From Paraburkholderia sp. SG-MS1 (GTDB lineage Bacteria > Pseudomonadota > Gammaproteobacteria > Burkholderiales > Burkholderiaceae), in contig NZ_NPIH01000223.1 of NCBI RefSeq assembly GCF_012275575.1, positions 85,624 through 149,623 on the forward strand: a DNA stretch of 64,000 bases, in the 5' to 3' direction. The notes beneath the pieces are model-generated. The model saw only the letters and a list, made by a program, of their open reading frames with translations, was not told where the DNA came from and did not search any database. This document shows positions 1 through 9,863 of this stretch, piece after piece (the first letter of the stretch is position 1; every line of letters begins with the position of its first letter). A program made the translations under genes and the position numbers.

Positions 1-281
1 CGACGGCCAAACTTCCGACATTAAGAATCTTCGTCACGCCGGCTATCGATCTGCGGATCAACCGGTCGATATGTCGGGAGGTTCAAGCTGCGCACACCGA
101 TCGCGCGAAGCGGCGCCCTCAACGCAGTTTTCTCCGCTCATCGAGGCCGCACCGGTGACATCCGTCGCGATGCCCATTCGCTATCGGCCGATGCCGCATT
201 CGGATCAGAACGCATCGATACGAGCGCCTATAATCCGTCCCATATAGCAGGTACAACAACGAAGACGACGGAGACAACAAA
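1..281. other. Upstream region of the first sugar ABC operon
   Basis: No recognisable gene. A frame open from base 2 to a TAG at 245-247 on the plus strand could be the tail of a gene cut by the window edge, but its translation is low in complexity, rich in Ser, Pro and Arg and resembles no family I know. The last 40 bases carry a GGAG ribosome-binding site for the next gene, so the promoter of the first operon most likely lies here. Confidence 0.3.
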
Positions 282-1361
282 GTGGAACTCAAGTATTGCA
301 CGCTTCTCAAGCACCTGACGACGGCGTTCGCATTGTGTATCACGTCGGGCAGTGCTGCATTTGCGCAAAGCCCGGTCACGATCGGCTTTGTCACTCATTC
401 GCAGGGTGATGCGTTTATCCAGCAGATCATCGACGGCGCACAATCAGCCGCTAAAGATCTCGGCGTCAATCTGAAAGTTGCGCAGCAATCGGGCAGTGCG
501 CCGGACGCACAGCTGAAGCTGGTTCAGAACATCGTCAACGCAGGCGCCGCGGGCGTGGCCACTTCGGTGCCCGGCGAATCGATGACGCGCGGGCTGAATG
601 ACATCATTGCCGCGGGTATTCCGATGGTGCAGTACAACCTGATCGGCGAATCGGTGAAAGCGCCTTATGTCGGCGAGCGGTCGACGGAGAGCGGACGCAT
701 CCTCGGACGCATGGTGCTCGACAAGTTGGGCGGGAAGTCCGCCAAGGGCAAAGTCGTAATTGGAAATTGCTTCCCAGGCCTCGCATCGCTCGAAAATCGC
801 GCTAAAGGCGTAGAGGAATCCCTAAAATCTGCGCCCGGCATTCAGGTCCTCGGGCCCTACGATGTTAAGGTCAGCGCGGTCGAAAACTACAATCATTGGG
901 AACAGCTGCACGCGGCCAACCCGGATGCGGTCGCGATGATCGGCCTATGCGCGCCCGATGTCGCGAGCCTCGGCAAACTAAATGCTGCAACCGGAGACAA
1001 GTTCATTGCCGCCGGTTATGACCTCACGGAGCAGAACCTCAAGGCGATCAAGGACGGACATGCGTACGTCACGCTCGGCCAAAGCGCTTACGTGCAAGGC
1101 TATTTACCGGTCGCGTTGCTCGTCAACGCGATTCGCAACAAGACTCGACTGCAGCCGGGCTTCCTCAACGCGGGCACGCAAGTCGTCACCGCGCAAAGCG
1201 TCGATATGGGCAATGGGTTGCCGAAGTTGACGTTTGCGCAGCTGCAGGCGATGTCGGCATCGCCGTCGGCTACCGCCGATTATTACAAGGCATGGGCCAA
1301 AAGCGTGGACGGTGCTGGCGTGGTAAGCCGCATTCAGCCGATCACAATGGAAGGGAAGTGA
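282..1361 (+). CDS. Sugar ABC transporter periplasmic binding protein
   Basis: A periplasmic sugar-binding protein (ribose/galactose-binding fold, Peripla_BP_4 type) that captures a sugar and delivers it to the membrane complex encoded just downstream. The 359-residue product starts at a GTG with GGAG about 8 bases upstream. It has a Sec signal peptide: hydrophobic core at residues 12-24 and a probable cleavage after Ala28 (AFA/Q). The mature part opens with the typical first strand (VTIGFVTHSQGDAF). The ATPase gene starts 4 bases after its stop. The ligand cannot be told from sequence; it is not close to the rhamnose-binding protein encoded at 14875. The family is sure, the substrate open. 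Confidence 0.85.
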   Translation: MELKYCTLLKHLTTAFALCITSGSAAFAQSPVTIGFVTHSQGDAFIQQIIDGAQSAAKDLGVNLKVAQQSGSAPDAQLKLVQNIVNAGAAGVATSVPGESMTRGLNDIIAAGIPMVQYNLIGESVKAPYVGERSTESGRILGRMVLDKLGGKSAKGKVVIGNCFPGLASLENRAKGVEESLKSAPGIQVLGPYDVKVSAVENYNHWEQLHAANPDAVAMIGLCAPDVASLGKLNAATGDKFIAAGYDLTEQNLKAIKDGHAYVTLGQSAYVQGYLPVALLVNAIRNKTRLQPGFLNAGTQVVTAQSVDMGNGLPKLTFAQLQAMSASPSATADYYKAWAKSVDGAGVVSRIQPITMEGK

Positions 1362-1365
1362 GTCC

Positions 1366-2967
1366 ATGCGAAGCGACGCTGCATCGGTATCCGGCGTGCG
1401 TGAGCGTGCGCTCCATGAGACCAGCATGCCTCTCGTAAGCGTGCGCCATCTCGGCAAGCGATACGGTGGCGTAGTTGCGCTCAGGGATATGAGCCTCGAA
1501 GTCATGCCCGGCACAGTGCACGCTGTAGTAGGCGAAAACGGCGCGGGCAAGTCCACGCTGATGAAAGTGCTCGCAGGCGCGGTGCGCCAGGATAGCGGCG
1601 AGATCGCCTTCGAAGGGCAGCCAGCTACGATCGGTTCACCAAACGAGGCGCGTGCATTGGGCATCGGCATCGTCAATCAGGAACTCAGCCTGTTTCCGGA
1701 ACGCTCGGTGCTGGCCAATCTGTTTGCGAATCGAGAGCCGCGGCGCTTCGGTCTCGTTTCACCACGCACGATGGAAGCGCTGAGCCGTGAACTGCTCGAG
1801 CAGCTCGGCTTGCAGGTGGATGTGCATGGACCAGTCGCCGATCTTTCGATCGGCGAACAGCAACTCGTGGAACTGAGCCGTGTACTGCTGGAAAAGCCGC
1901 GTCTATTAATTCTCGACGAGCCGAACTCGGCTCTCAACGAACGCGAAACGGCGCGGCTCTTCACGATCCTCAAGCGGCTTCGCGAGCAGGGTATGACCAT
2001 GCTGTATGTGTCGCACCGGCTCGAAGAGGTATTCGATATCTCCGACACTATCACGATCACCCGCAACGGCGCCGACGTAGCGACGAAACCGCGCGCCGAT
2101 CTGACGATTCCGGAAGTGATCGAAGGGATGATCGGCACGCAGCAGCAGGCACTGTTTCCGCCGCCTTCGCCGCCGCAGCCCGGCCTCGTTCCGCGTCGGC
2201 TCGACGTGCGCGGCCTGCGTGGATTCGAGCTGAAGGACATTTCGTTTAGCGCGCAGTCCGGTGAAATCGTCGGCTTTGCGGGCCTCGAAGGCGCCGGCGT
2301 CGCGACGCTATTCGGGATGCTGTTCGGCACGCGACGCGCGCAATCGGGCGACGTCTTGTTTCCCGATCAACGTGCGCTGCCGCGTTCGCCCACGCAAGCG
2401 GCGCGCCGCGGTATCTGTCTCGTGCCTGCAGACCGGCGTCACCACGGACTGATGCTCGACAAGAGCATTCTGTTCAACATGAGCCACGTGGCAGTCGGCG
2501 CGCTTTCCAGCGGCTCCGCATGGTTCGGCATCGGCGCAGCACGCTTTCGCGCGCAACGCCAGGTTGATCAGCTACGCATCAAGACCGGTTCCGATGAAGC
2601 GCTGGCGGGCGAGCTGTCTGGAGGCAACCAGCAAAAAATCGTCATCGGCAAGTGGCTCGAAACGAACCCCGACGTAATCATTCTTGAAGATCCGACACGC
2701 GGTGTCGACGTGGGCGCCAAGCGCGAGATCTATGAGCTGATCCGACGAATGTCCGCTGCGGGCAAGATCGTGCTGTTCAATTCGACCGAACTTACTGAGC
2801 TAATAGGCCTGTGCGATCGTATTTTTGTACTGTATCGCGGTCGTCTCGCGGGCGAGCTATCGCGAGCAGAGATCGACGACAAGGCGCTGCTGCATCTCAT
2901 CAATACTGGCACACTCGCCGAGGACGCGAGCGCGCATTCGACGCGAACGGAGCGTCCGTCCCACTGA
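1366..2967 (+). CDS. Sugar ABC transporter ATPase, two nucleotide-binding domains
   Basis: An RbsA/MglA-like double ATPase that powers import of the sugar bound by the preceding protein; cytoplasmic, docked on the permease at 3915. In the 533-residue product domain 1 has Walker [10 protein letters not shown], signature LSIGEQQ and Walker B LLILDEP. Domain 2 has the degenerate Walker A normal for this family (GLEGAGVAT) and signature LSGGNQQ. Oddly, its Walker B reads ILEDPTRG (codons 2686-2691) where the family has LDEPTRG, so the Asp and Glu are exchanged; the rhamnose ATPase at 11244 has the standard order. An N-terminal extension of about 20 residues precedes the domain, so translation may start internally at the ATG of MPLVSVRHL. 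Confidence 0.88.
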   Translation: MRSDAASVSGVRERALHETSMPLVSVRHLGKRYGGVVALRDMSLEVMPGTVHAVVGENGAGKSTLMKVLAGAVRQDSGEIAFEGQPATIGSPNEARALGIGIVNQELSLFPERSVLANLFANREPRRFGLVSPRTMEALSRELLEQLGLQVDVHGPVADLSIGEQQLVELSRVLLEKPRLLILDEPNSALNERETARLFTILKRLREQGMTMLYVSHRLEEVFDISDTITITRNGADVATKPRADLTIPEVIEGMIGTQQQALFPPPSPPQPGLVPRRLDVRGLRGFELKDISFSAQSGEIVGFAGLEGAGVATLFGMLFGTRRAQSGDVLFPDQRALPRSPTQAARRGICLVPADRRHHGLMLDKSILFNMSHVAVGALSSGSAWFGIGAARFRAQRQVDQLRIKTGSDEALAGELSGGNQQKIVIGKWLETNPDVIILEDPTRGVDVGAKREIYELIRRMSAAGKIVLFNSTELTELIGLCDRIFVLYRGRLAGELSRAEIDDKALLHLINTGTLAEDASAHSTRTERPSH

Positions 2968-2997
2968 CAACGCCCGGAGGGCGAGTGAGGTTAGAGC

Positions 2998-3825
2998 ATG
3001 CTTGATCTCAACGGGAAAATCGCAGTGGTGACCGGCGCGAGCCGAGGCCTGGGACGGCGCGTGGCGTTACGGCTCGCACGGCACGGCGCGCGCGTGGCGC
3101 TGGTTGCGCGTAATGCAAGCGCGCTTGAAGAAGTGCGCCTGCACATGTCCAGCAAAGACGCGGCAAACGCGCTGTGTGTTCCGGTCGATCTGGCCGAGCC
3201 GGACGCGGTGGCGCAGATGAAGGAGGACATCGGGGCGCGCCTTGGCATGCCGTCGATACTTGTCAACGCAGCGGGGATTTTTGGGCCGATCGACTTGATC
3301 AAGGACGGCGATCCGCGTGCCTGGATCGAGACGATCACGGTCAACGCGGTCAGCCCCTATCTGACGTGCAGGGCGTTTGTGGGCGGGATGATCGCCCAAG
3401 GCTGGGGACGCATTATCAATGTCACCTCGGCGGCGGCGCTGCATGAACCGGGGCCCGTCAACAGTGCCTATGCAACCAGCAAGGCGGCGCTCAACCAGAT
3501 GACGCGGCATCTCGCTGCGGAACTCGCCGGTACCGGCGTGACGGCCAACGTCATCCACCCCGGCGACGTCAAAACCGATATGTGGGCGGAGATCAAGTCG
3601 GCCTCCGAGCGGCTCGGAAGCGTCGCCGACGCCTACGTGAAGTGGGCGCAGTGGGTCGAGACGACGGGCGGCGACGATCCGGAGAAGGCTGCAGATCTCG
3701 TGGCCGATCTGGTGAGCGACGCCGCGGCGACGATAAACGGTCGCTTCCTTTGGATCAAGGACGGACTCCAAGCGCCGGTACCCAGTTGGAACGAACCCGT
3801 CGAAGTGCAACCGTGGCGCAAATGA
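2998..3825 (+). CDS. Short-chain dehydrogenase/reductase (SDR) in the ABC operon
   Basis: A classical SDR, 275 residues, with the cofactor motif TGASRGLG at residues 12-19, the NAAG strand, and the active-site pair YATSK. Such an enzyme inside a sugar ABC operon usually oxidises the imported sugar or polyol, or a derived keto compound, with NAD(P). It sits between the ATPase and permease genes and is probably cotranscribed with them. Its C-terminal 40 residues are longer than in minimal SDRs and end in a Trp/Pro-rich tail. The family assignment is safe; the substrate is unknown. It is distinct from the two SDRs of the rhamnose pathway at 8096 and 16936. Confidence 0.82.
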   Translation: MLDLNGKIAVVTGASRGLGRRVALRLARHGARVALVARNASALEEVRLHMSSKDAANALCVPVDLAEPDAVAQMKEDIGARLGMPSILVNAAGIFGPIDLIKDGDPRAWIETITVNAVSPYLTCRAFVGGMIAQGWGRIINVTSAAALHEPGPVNSAYATSKAALNQMTRHLAAELAGTGVTANVIHPGDVKTDMWAEIKSASERLGSVADAYVKWAQWVETTGGDDPEKAADLVADLVSDAAATINGRFLWIKDGLQAPVPSWNEPVEVQPWRK

Positions 3826-3914
3826 ACCGTATCGCGACATAACTGACCGGCTGTGTTCGCAGCGCGCAGAATGAGCCACCCTATCAGGCAAAAAGCAATG
3901 GAGACTGGCGACCG

Positions 3915-4943
3915 ATGAACGCCGACAAATCGCAAAGCGAACCCGCGGTCGCGGTGACCGTTCGAGCATCACGGCGTCGCCTTGGGCTGCCGGACGAACT
4001 CGGTATCGTGGCAGCATTGATTTTGCTCGTCGTACTGATCGGCGTTGCGCGGCCACGCTTCATTAACCCGTTCAATCTGTTGACGATTCTTGGCAACACC
4101 ACGTTTCAAGGCCTGCTTTCGCTGGGCATGGTGTTTCTGCTCGCAATTCGCGAGATCGATCTGTCGGTCGGGTGGATGTTCAATTTCTCGGCGGTGTTTT
4201 CTGCGACACTGATGGTATCCGGCTGGAATCCATGGGTCGCGGCGCTGTGCGGGATCGGCTTCGGTGCAATGCTTGGACTCGTCAACGGCACACTGTCGGT
4301 CGGATTGAGGCTCCCGTCGATCATCGTCACGCTCGGCACGTATTCGATGTTTCAAGGGTTGTCGCTGGTGGTTAACAAGGGGCGGGCCGTGGTGCCGTCC
4401 GATACGTCCAGCGCATTCTTCTCAATCGTATCAGCCAAGGTGTTCAACGTCGTGCCCGTGGTTGCCGTTGTATTCGTAGCGATCGCGATTCTGTTACACG
4501 TCGTGCTGAGACGAACGCGGTTCGGCTATCGTGTGCAGGCAGTCGGGAGCAATCCAGACGCAGCGCGACTCGCCGGGATTCCGCTCGGCTGGGTACGTTT
4601 GCAGACTCTCGTGCTAATGGGCGCCATTGCCGGGCTCTCTGGCGCAATGTACGTGGGTTTTCGCGGCGCAATCGATCCAAACGAGGGCTCGGATTTCGCG
4701 CTGATTGTGATCGCGGCGGTGATCGTCGGCGGCACGCCGCTATCGGGCGGCGCTGGCACCGTCATCGGAGCGGTGATCGGCATGCTCATCATTCAGGTGA
4801 TCAGTAGCGGCATCGTGTTTTTCGGCATCGATGCGACATGGAGCACATTCGTTACCGGCGCGGTCATTGTGCTCGCGGTGGCGCTGGATCAGTTGGTGAA
4901 GTTTCAGCGCAAGCGCAGCAGGGTGAGGGCGAAGCAGCAATAG
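3915..4943 (+). CDS. Sugar ABC transporter permease (RbsC type)
   Basis: Inner-membrane permease of the BPD_transp_2 family, 342 residues with around nine hydrophobic segments. Family landmarks include the conserved REIDLSVGW stretch after the second helix, GLRLPSIIVTLGT, and the VGSNPDAARLAGI cytoplasmic loop that contacts the ATPase. It completes a binding protein-ATPase-permease importer with the genes at 282 and 1366; the complex would use it as a homodimer, because only one permease gene is present. The start ATG has a GGAGA upstream at about 3900. The C-terminus is basic, as usual. The substrate is unknown. Confidence 0.87.
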   Translation: MNADKSQSEPAVAVTVRASRRRLGLPDELGIVAALILLVVLIGVARPRFINPFNLLTILGNTTFQGLLSLGMVFLLAIREIDLSVGWMFNFSAVFSATLMVSGWNPWVAALCGIGFGAMLGLVNGTLSVGLRLPSIIVTLGTYSMFQGLSLVVNKGRAVVPSDTSSAFFSIVSAKVFNVVPVVAVVFVAIAILLHVVLRRTRFGYRVQAVGSNPDAARLAGIPLGWVRLQTLVLMGAIAGLSGAMYVGFRGAIDPNEGSDFALIVIAAVIVGGTPLSGGAGTVIGAVIGMLIIQVISSGIVFFGIDATWSTFVTGAVIVLAVALDQLVKFQRKRSRVRAKQQ

Positions 4944-5511
4944 CTCACGCTTTACCGGATAACCGTTCCACATTGAGACTTACAGTGAACGAAGTCGGAA
5001 CGACCGAGAAGATCTGCCTGCCATCATTCGATTAACGAGCACTGTTCATCTCGAACCTTGCAACCCGGGGTGTTCGGCAGCGGCCACTGTCTATGGCATC
5101 GTGAAAATGCCGTTCATCTTTGCAATTACGCCTGCTGTTTCGGGCTATCCGACGCTTCGTTTCTGAACCTTTGTTGACGGGTCGACGGATGCTTACCATT
5201 TTTCGTTTCGGCTGACTAATTTTCTGCCGGTTTGTCCCGAACGTCCCCGTTTAGGCGCAATGATGGGGCCGCGCCGAGAACGGAGAAGATCGTTGTTCAA
5301 GAATTCTGATTACCGGTGCTTCGTGGTTGCGCCGCAAAGCTGGGCCTTCTCAATCCCCCGACGCCGGCATGGCACCCGTCGATTCGCTTTTGGTATCGGC
5401 CTATCGCCAAATCGGATTGTCGGCGCATCAAGGCAGCTTTATATTGGTTCGACACAAGCCCACAAACCTGCGGGGTGCGCCTCGGAAACGAAGGGCGAAG
5501 GAGACACAGGC
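4944..5511. other. Intergenic region before the rhamnonate carrier
   Basis: About 570 bases without a convincing gene. The reading frame of the following MFS gene stays open back to 5260, but that extension is Arg-rich, unlike any transporter N-terminus, and has no good ribosome-binding site. I see no strong hairpin. This is the most likely place for the promoter of the rhamnonate carrier, dehydratase and dehydrogenase genes. Confidence 0.4.
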
Positions 5512-6834
5512 ATGGAACAGTCGGACGGTGGAAAGCACGCCTTTATCACGGGCAAGGTGATGCGTCGCCTCCTGCCATTTTTGCTACTGATGTACGTACT
5601 CGCATTCCTGGACCGCGCCAACATCGGCTTCGCACAGAAAGCGCTCCAACAGGACACTGGTCTATCAGATACCGCTTTCGCGTTTGGTGCAGGCGTTTTT
5701 TTTGTAGGCTATGCGCTGCTCGAAGTGCCAAGCAATCTAATTTTGCATCGCGTCGGCGCCAGGCTATGGATGTGCCGGATCATGGTAAGTTGGGGAGTGA
5801 TCTCCGCGGCCATGGCGTTCGCGCATTCCGCAAGCGCGTTTTACGTCTTGCGGTTCGCTCTGGGTGCCGCTGAAGCGGGTTTTTTCCCAGGGATCATCTA
5901 TTACCTTACGCGCTGGTTTCCTCAGTCATCGCGAGCAAGGGCGCTGGGCGTGTTTTACTTTGGTGCGCCGCTCGCCTTCATTTTCGGCAGTCCGCTCTCG
6001 GGCCTGCTGCTTGATCTGCACGGCAAGCTTGGCTTCGCGGGTTGGCAGTGGCTCTTTCTGGTCGAAGGAGGTCTTGCTTCGCTGGTAGGCATATGCGCCT
6101 TCTGGTATCTCGACGACGAGCCGAGCCGTGCAAAGTGGCTATCACACGACGAGCGGACCTTCTTGACAACGCGTATCGAGAAGGACGCGGTGAACGCTAC
6201 AGCGCATGGTCCGAAGAGCGTACTTTCTGCGCTCGTCGACTCACGCGTGTTGGGCCTCTCGCTGATCTACTTTCTGATTCAGGCCTCGGTGTATGGCGTA
6301 ATCTTCTATCTGCCGCAGCAGGTGTCCGCGCTGCTCGGTACGAAAGTCGGCCTGAAGGTGGGTATCGTCACCGCGATTCCGTGGTTTTGTGCACTCGCGG
6401 CCACGTGGTTTTTCCCGCGCTATGCGGAACGTACAGGCTCACATCGAGGCATGGCAATCGTGCTCCTCGTCGCAGCAGGCTTCGGCATTGCGATCTCCGG
6501 CATCGCCAGCCAGCCCGTGGTTTCCCTGATTGCGCTGTGCATCGCCGCAAGCAGCTTCATCGCTGCGCAACCGCTCTTCTGGACCTTTCCGACTCGTCGT
6601 CTTGCGGGCGCAGCCGCGGCAGCCGGAATCGCATTGATCAATTCGCTCGGCAGCCTTGGAGGCTTTTTCGCGCCGATGGCGCGCAACGCCGCCGAACAGG
6701 CGTTCGCGTCGCATAGCGCGGGGTTGGTCTTGCTGGGAACCGCAAGCCTGCTCGCGGCGCTCGCCATCTTCATCCTGGTCAGAAGCTCCAGCGTCGTCGA
6801 CTATGCAGGCGCCACCGCGACAAAGGGATCCTGA
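5512..6834 (+). CDS. MFS transporter, anion:cation symporter family, probably for L-rhamnonate
   Basis: A 12-helix major facilitator of the ACS branch (tartrate, glucarate, rhamnonate carriers), about 440 residues from the ATG at 5512, which has GAAGGAG 8 bases upstream. Typical features are the opening segment with [15 protein letters not shown], the [19 protein letters not shown] loop between helices 2 and 3, and [12 protein letters not shown] near the central loop. It lies 52 bases before the L-rhamnonate dehydratase gene, the same pairing as rhmT-rhmD in enteric bacteria, so import of L-rhamnonate is the best guess. A longer upstream reading frame exists but looks untranslated. Confidence 0.83.
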   Translation: MEQSDGGKHAFITGKVMRRLLPFLLLMYVLAFLDRANIGFAQKALQQDTGLSDTAFAFGAGVFFVGYALLEVPSNLILHRVGARLWMCRIMVSWGVISAAMAFAHSASAFYVLRFALGAAEAGFFPGIIYYLTRWFPQSSRARALGVFYFGAPLAFIFGSPLSGLLLDLHGKLGFAGWQWLFLVEGGLASLVGICAFWYLDDEPSRAKWLSHDERTFLTTRIEKDAVNATAHGPKSVLSALVDSRVLGLSLIYFLIQASVYGVIFYLPQQVSALLGTKVGLKVGIVTAIPWFCALAATWFFPRYAERTGSHRGMAIVLLVAAGFGIAISGIASQPVVSLIALCIAASSFIAAQPLFWTFPTRRLAGAAAAAGIALINSLGSLGGFFAPMARNAAEQAFASHSAGLVLLGTASLLAALAIFILVRSSSVVDYAGATATKGS

Positions 6835-6886
6835 TGACAAGTTCACACCTGCGACAAATTCGAGCGACACTCAAGGAGGACACTTC

Positions 6887-8074
6887 ATGTCAATGCCAAC
6901 CATCCGCCAGGTTCGCGCCTTCACGGTCCGCGGAGCCGGCGCCGACTATCACGATCAAGCCGAGGGCCACTGGATTGACGATCACATCTCGACGCCCATG
7001 GCGCGATACCCGGAGTATCGCCAAAGCCGTCAGTCCTTTGGGATCAACGTGCTGGGAACGCTGGTCGTCGAAATCGAGGCAAGCGATGGCACCGTCGGCT
7101 TTGCAGTGACGACTGGCGGCGAAATCGGGGCGTTCATCGTCGAAAAACACCTGGCGCGATTCATTGAAGGTCAGCGTGTGACTGACATCGAGAAGATCTG
7201 GGATCAGATGTACTTCTCGACGCTTTACTACGGCCGTAAGGGCATCGTGCTCAATACGATTTCGGGCGTTGATCTCGCGCTGTGGGATCTGCTCGCGAAA
7301 GTGCGCAAGGAACCGGTGCATGCGCTTTTAGGCGGCCCCGTGCGGGATGAACTCCAGTTCTATATGACCGGCGCTCGACCTGACTTTGCAAAGGAACAAG
7401 GATTCATCGGTGGCAAGCTTCCGCTGCATCACGGTCCAGCGGAAGGCAGAGAGGGAATGAGAAAGAATCTCGAGCTCCTCGCTGATATGCGCTCCAAGTG
7501 CGGCCCGGACTTCTGGCTCATGTACGACTGCTGGATGAGCCTGGACGTCGAATACGCGACCCGCTTTGCAACCACTGCTTACAACGAGTTTGGCTTGAAG
7601 TGGATCGAGGAGGCTCTTCCTCCAGACGATTACTGGGGATACGCCGAACTGCGCAAGAATGTGCCGCGCGGGATGCTTGTCACCACGGGCGAACACGAAG
7701 CAACCCGATGGGGTTTCCGCATGCTGTTCGAAATGGACTGCTGCGACATCGTTCAGCCCGACGTTGGATGGTGCGGCGGCATCACTGAGCTAATCAAAAT
7801 CTCGGCACTGGCCGATGCGCATGGCAAGCTCGTTGTCCCTCACGGATCGTCGGTTTACAGCTACCACTTTGTCATCACGCGACACAATAGTCCCTTCGCG
7901 GAGTTCCTCAATATGTCGCCTGGCGCTGACAAGATCGTCCCAATGTTCGATCCGCAATTGCTCGACGAACCGGTGCCTGTGAATGGTCGAATGAAGGCAT
8001 CTGCACTCGACGCCCCCGGCTTCGGAGTTCGACTGAATCCGGATTGCGCGCTGGCCCGTCCATACACTCACTGA
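6887..8074 (+). CDS. rhmD: L-rhamnonate dehydratase
   Basis: An enolase-superfamily (mandelate racemase subgroup) acid-sugar dehydratase that removes water from L-rhamnonate to give 2-keto-3-deoxy-L-rhamnonate, using Mg2+. The product of 395 residues, close to the usual 400, starts at an ATG behind a perfect AAGGAGG. The N-terminus (residues 5-45, with [16 protein letters not shown] and [10 protein letters not shown]) is diagnostic of rhamnonate dehydratase. The barrel carries the metal-ligand regions [23 protein letters not shown] and [11 protein letters not shown], and the catalytic His region [12 protein letters not shown]. Neighbours encode the enzymes before and after it in the pathway. 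Confidence 0.93.
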   Translation: MSMPTIRQVRAFTVRGAGADYHDQAEGHWIDDHISTPMARYPEYRQSRQSFGINVLGTLVVEIEASDGTVGFAVTTGGEIGAFIVEKHLARFIEGQRVTDIEKIWDQMYFSTLYYGRKGIVLNTISGVDLALWDLLAKVRKEPVHALLGGPVRDELQFYMTGARPDFAKEQGFIGGKLPLHHGPAEGREGMRKNLELLADMRSKCGPDFWLMYDCWMSLDVEYATRFATTAYNEFGLKWIEEALPPDDYWGYAELRKNVPRGMLVTTGEHEATRWGFRMLFEMDCCDIVQPDVGWCGGITELIKISALADAHGKLVVPHGSSVYSYHFVITRHNSPFAEFLNMSPGADKIVPMFDPQLLDEPVPVNGRMKASALDAPGFGVRLNPDCALARPYTH

Positions 8075-8095
8075 CCCTGCCTCGAGGTGAACGCC

Positions 8096-8878
8096 ATGCT
8101 TCTCGAAGGAAAAGTTGTAATTGTGACTGGGGGCTCGCGCGGCATCGGTCAGGCAATCGCCGTCGCTTGCGCGAAAGAAGGCGCTAACGTCGCTATTAAT
8201 TACTGGGGCGACAACGATAAGTCCTACGGAAGGCTCTCGGCCGTCGAGGAAGTGCTGGCTGACATCGAAGGGCTCGGTCGACGCGCGATCGCCGTGGAAG
8301 GTAACGTGGCCGAACCTGCTACGGGTGTCGAACTCGTGAGCCGCACGGTCGAGGCGTTAGGGCGTGTCGATGTTCTTGCGAGCAATGCGGGAATTTGTCC
8401 CTTCCATGCGTTCCTTGACATGCCGCCATCGGTCTACGAGAGGACGGTCGCCGTCAACCTGAACGGCGCGTTCTACGTAACGCAGGCCGCTGCAAATCAG
8501 ATGAAAGCGCAGGGCACTGGCGGCTCCATCGTCGCGACGAGTTCCATTAGCGCCCTCGTCGGGGGCGGCATGCAGACGCACTACACGCCAACCAAGGCGG
8601 GCGTGCATTCGCTGATGCAGTCGTGCGCCATCGCACTCGGACCCTATGGCATTCGATGCAACTCGGTCATGCCCGGCACGATTGCGACGGATCTGAACGC
8701 CGAAGACCTCGCCGACGAGGAGAAGCGAACATATATGGAAAAGCGCATCCCGCTGGGCCGACTAGGCGCGCCCGACGACGTCGCGCAGTGCGTGGTGTTC
8801 CTGGCGTCCGATCGCGCACGCTATGTCACGGGTGCGTCGCTTCTCGTTGACGGGGGACTGTTCGTGAACCTCCAGTAA
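8096..8878 (+). CDS. L-rhamnose 1-dehydrogenase (SDR)
   Basis: Oxidises L-rhamnose to L-rhamnono-lactone with NAD(P), the first step of the non-phosphorylative pathway (LRA1/RhaDH role). The SDR has 260 residues from the ATG at 8096, chosen because GAGGTGA lies 5-6 bases upstream; a GTG at 8087 is in frame but poorly placed. It has TGGSRGIG at residues 12-19, the active-site region SSISALVGGG with YTPTK (the usual Tyr-xxx-Lys), and the C-terminal GASLLVDGGL. It follows the dehydratase by 21 bases. The last 53 bases overlap the 3' end of the convergent LysR gene. Assignment rests on family resemblance and context. Confidence 0.88.
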   Translation: MLLEGKVVIVTGGSRGIGQAIAVACAKEGANVAINYWGDNDKSYGRLSAVEEVLADIEGLGRRAIAVEGNVAEPATGVELVSRTVEALGRVDVLASNAGICPFHAFLDMPPSVYERTVAVNLNGAFYVTQAAANQMKAQGTGGSIVATSSISALVGGGMQTHYTPTKAGVHSLMQSCAIALGPYGIRCNSVMPGTIATDLNAEDLADEEKRTYMEKRIPLGRLGAPDDVAQCVVFLASDRARYVTGASLLVDGGLFVNLQ

Positions 8879-9815
8879 CGGTCGCCGCCGAGTATTTGCG
8901 CAAGAGCGCAATGAAGTACTCGGCCGGTTCGGCGAGCGGCTCTTCCTTTCGGCGTAAAAGGCCAAACCCCGCCAGGCTCTTGCCGATCTCGAGCGGCAAC
9001 TGGACGAGGATCTTCGCGCGCAGATAATCGCGAACCACGGACTCGGGCAGCATCGCGACCGCATCGCTGTTCTGCAGGAGCTGCAGCGTCGCGAAAATCG
9101 ACGCGCACTCGACCACGTTCGCGGGAGTCGCAAGACCAGCATTGGCCAGCTCCTCCTCGAAGAGGTTGCGGGCGGGACTCGTAATCGGCTGCAAGATCCA
9201 GGGCCACGGCATTAACGCGTCAAGGCTCACGGTCTCGGCACGCAAAAGCGGGTGCGAGGCGCGCACGACGAGGCGCATGGTCTCACGGGCGAGCGGCTCG
9301 AAGTCGAGATCGTTATGCAAAAGCGGGTTAGTGAGGCGCCCAAGCGCGACGTCCACTTCGCGGCGATGTAAAAGCTGCACGACCTGGTCGCTCGTCTCTC
9401 CGAGGATGCGCACGTTGAGCAACGGCCGCTCCACTTTCATTTCAGCAACGGCCATCGCGAGTACATCGGGTGCAGCGCCCATGATCGCGCCGACGGTAAG
9501 CTGGCCATGGCCGCCGCGGCGCTTGATCTCCAGATCGGCCGCGAAACGGGTGAGTTCGGAAAGTGATCGGCGCGCGTAGGCGACGATGGTGGCGCCCAGT
9601 GCGGTGGGCTGCATGCCGCGTGCATTCCGTTCGAAGAGGGCGAAACCGAATGCCTCTTCAATGTCAGACAGCATGCGACTTGCACTGGGTTGTGCAATGT
9701 GCACCTCCGCAGCGGCCTGATGCAGATTGCGCGCGTCGTCGAGCGCGACTAGCAAGGCGAGATGCCTGAATTTCAGGCGGTTGACGAGGGCGAGCTGACC
9801 ACAGGTCGAGTCCAT
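8826..9815 (-). CDS. LysR-family regulator of the rhamnose genes
   Basis: A LysR-type transcriptional regulator of 329 residues: a winged-helix DNA-binding domain at about residues 14-72 (AAAEVHIAQPSASRMLSDIE is the recognition region) and a periplasmic-binding-like effector domain after residue 105. It sits between the catabolic genes at 6887-8878 and the mutarotase/lactonase/importer genes starting at 9956. It is transcribed away from the latter, so the 140-base gap 9816-9955 is a divergent control region; the gap holds a 9-bp direct repeat that could be its site. Its 3' end overlaps the rhamnose dehydrogenase gene antiparallel. An effector derived from rhamnose is likely but unproven. Confidence 0.87.
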   Translation of the reverse strand: MDSTCGQLALVNRLKFRHLALLVALDDARNLHQAAAEVHIAQPSASRMLSDIEEAFGFALFERNARGMQPTALGATIVAYARRSLSELTRFAADLEIKRRGGHGQLTVGAIMGAAPDVLAMAVAEMKVERPLLNVRILGETSDQVVQLLHRREVDVALGRLTNPLLHNDLDFEPLARETMRLVVRASHPLLRAETVSLDALMPWPWILQPITSPARNLFEEELANAGLATPANVVECASIFATLQLLQNSDAVAMLPESVVRDYLRAKILVQLPLEIGKSLAGFGLLRRKEEPLAEPAEYFIALLRKYSAATVTGGSRTVPRQREATHP

Positions 9816-9863
9816 TTTTCCGCGTCCTTCGTGCGATGCAATAACGTGATCGGCCGATTAAAA

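Noticed and set aside
2..247. Plus-strand frame open from the window edge
   Set aside because: Could be a cut gene, but its residues are low in complexity and resemble no family; listed only as upstream region.
3067..4056. A 329-codon open frame on the minus strand across the first SDR gene
   Set aside because: It is antisense to a clear SDR and the following gap, is Arg/His-rich and lacks any family pattern; a shadow of GC-rich third positions.
5260..5511. Longer start for the MFS carrier
   Set aside because: The extension is Arg-rich, has no ribosome-binding site and is not found at the start of this family; the ATG at 5512 has a good site.
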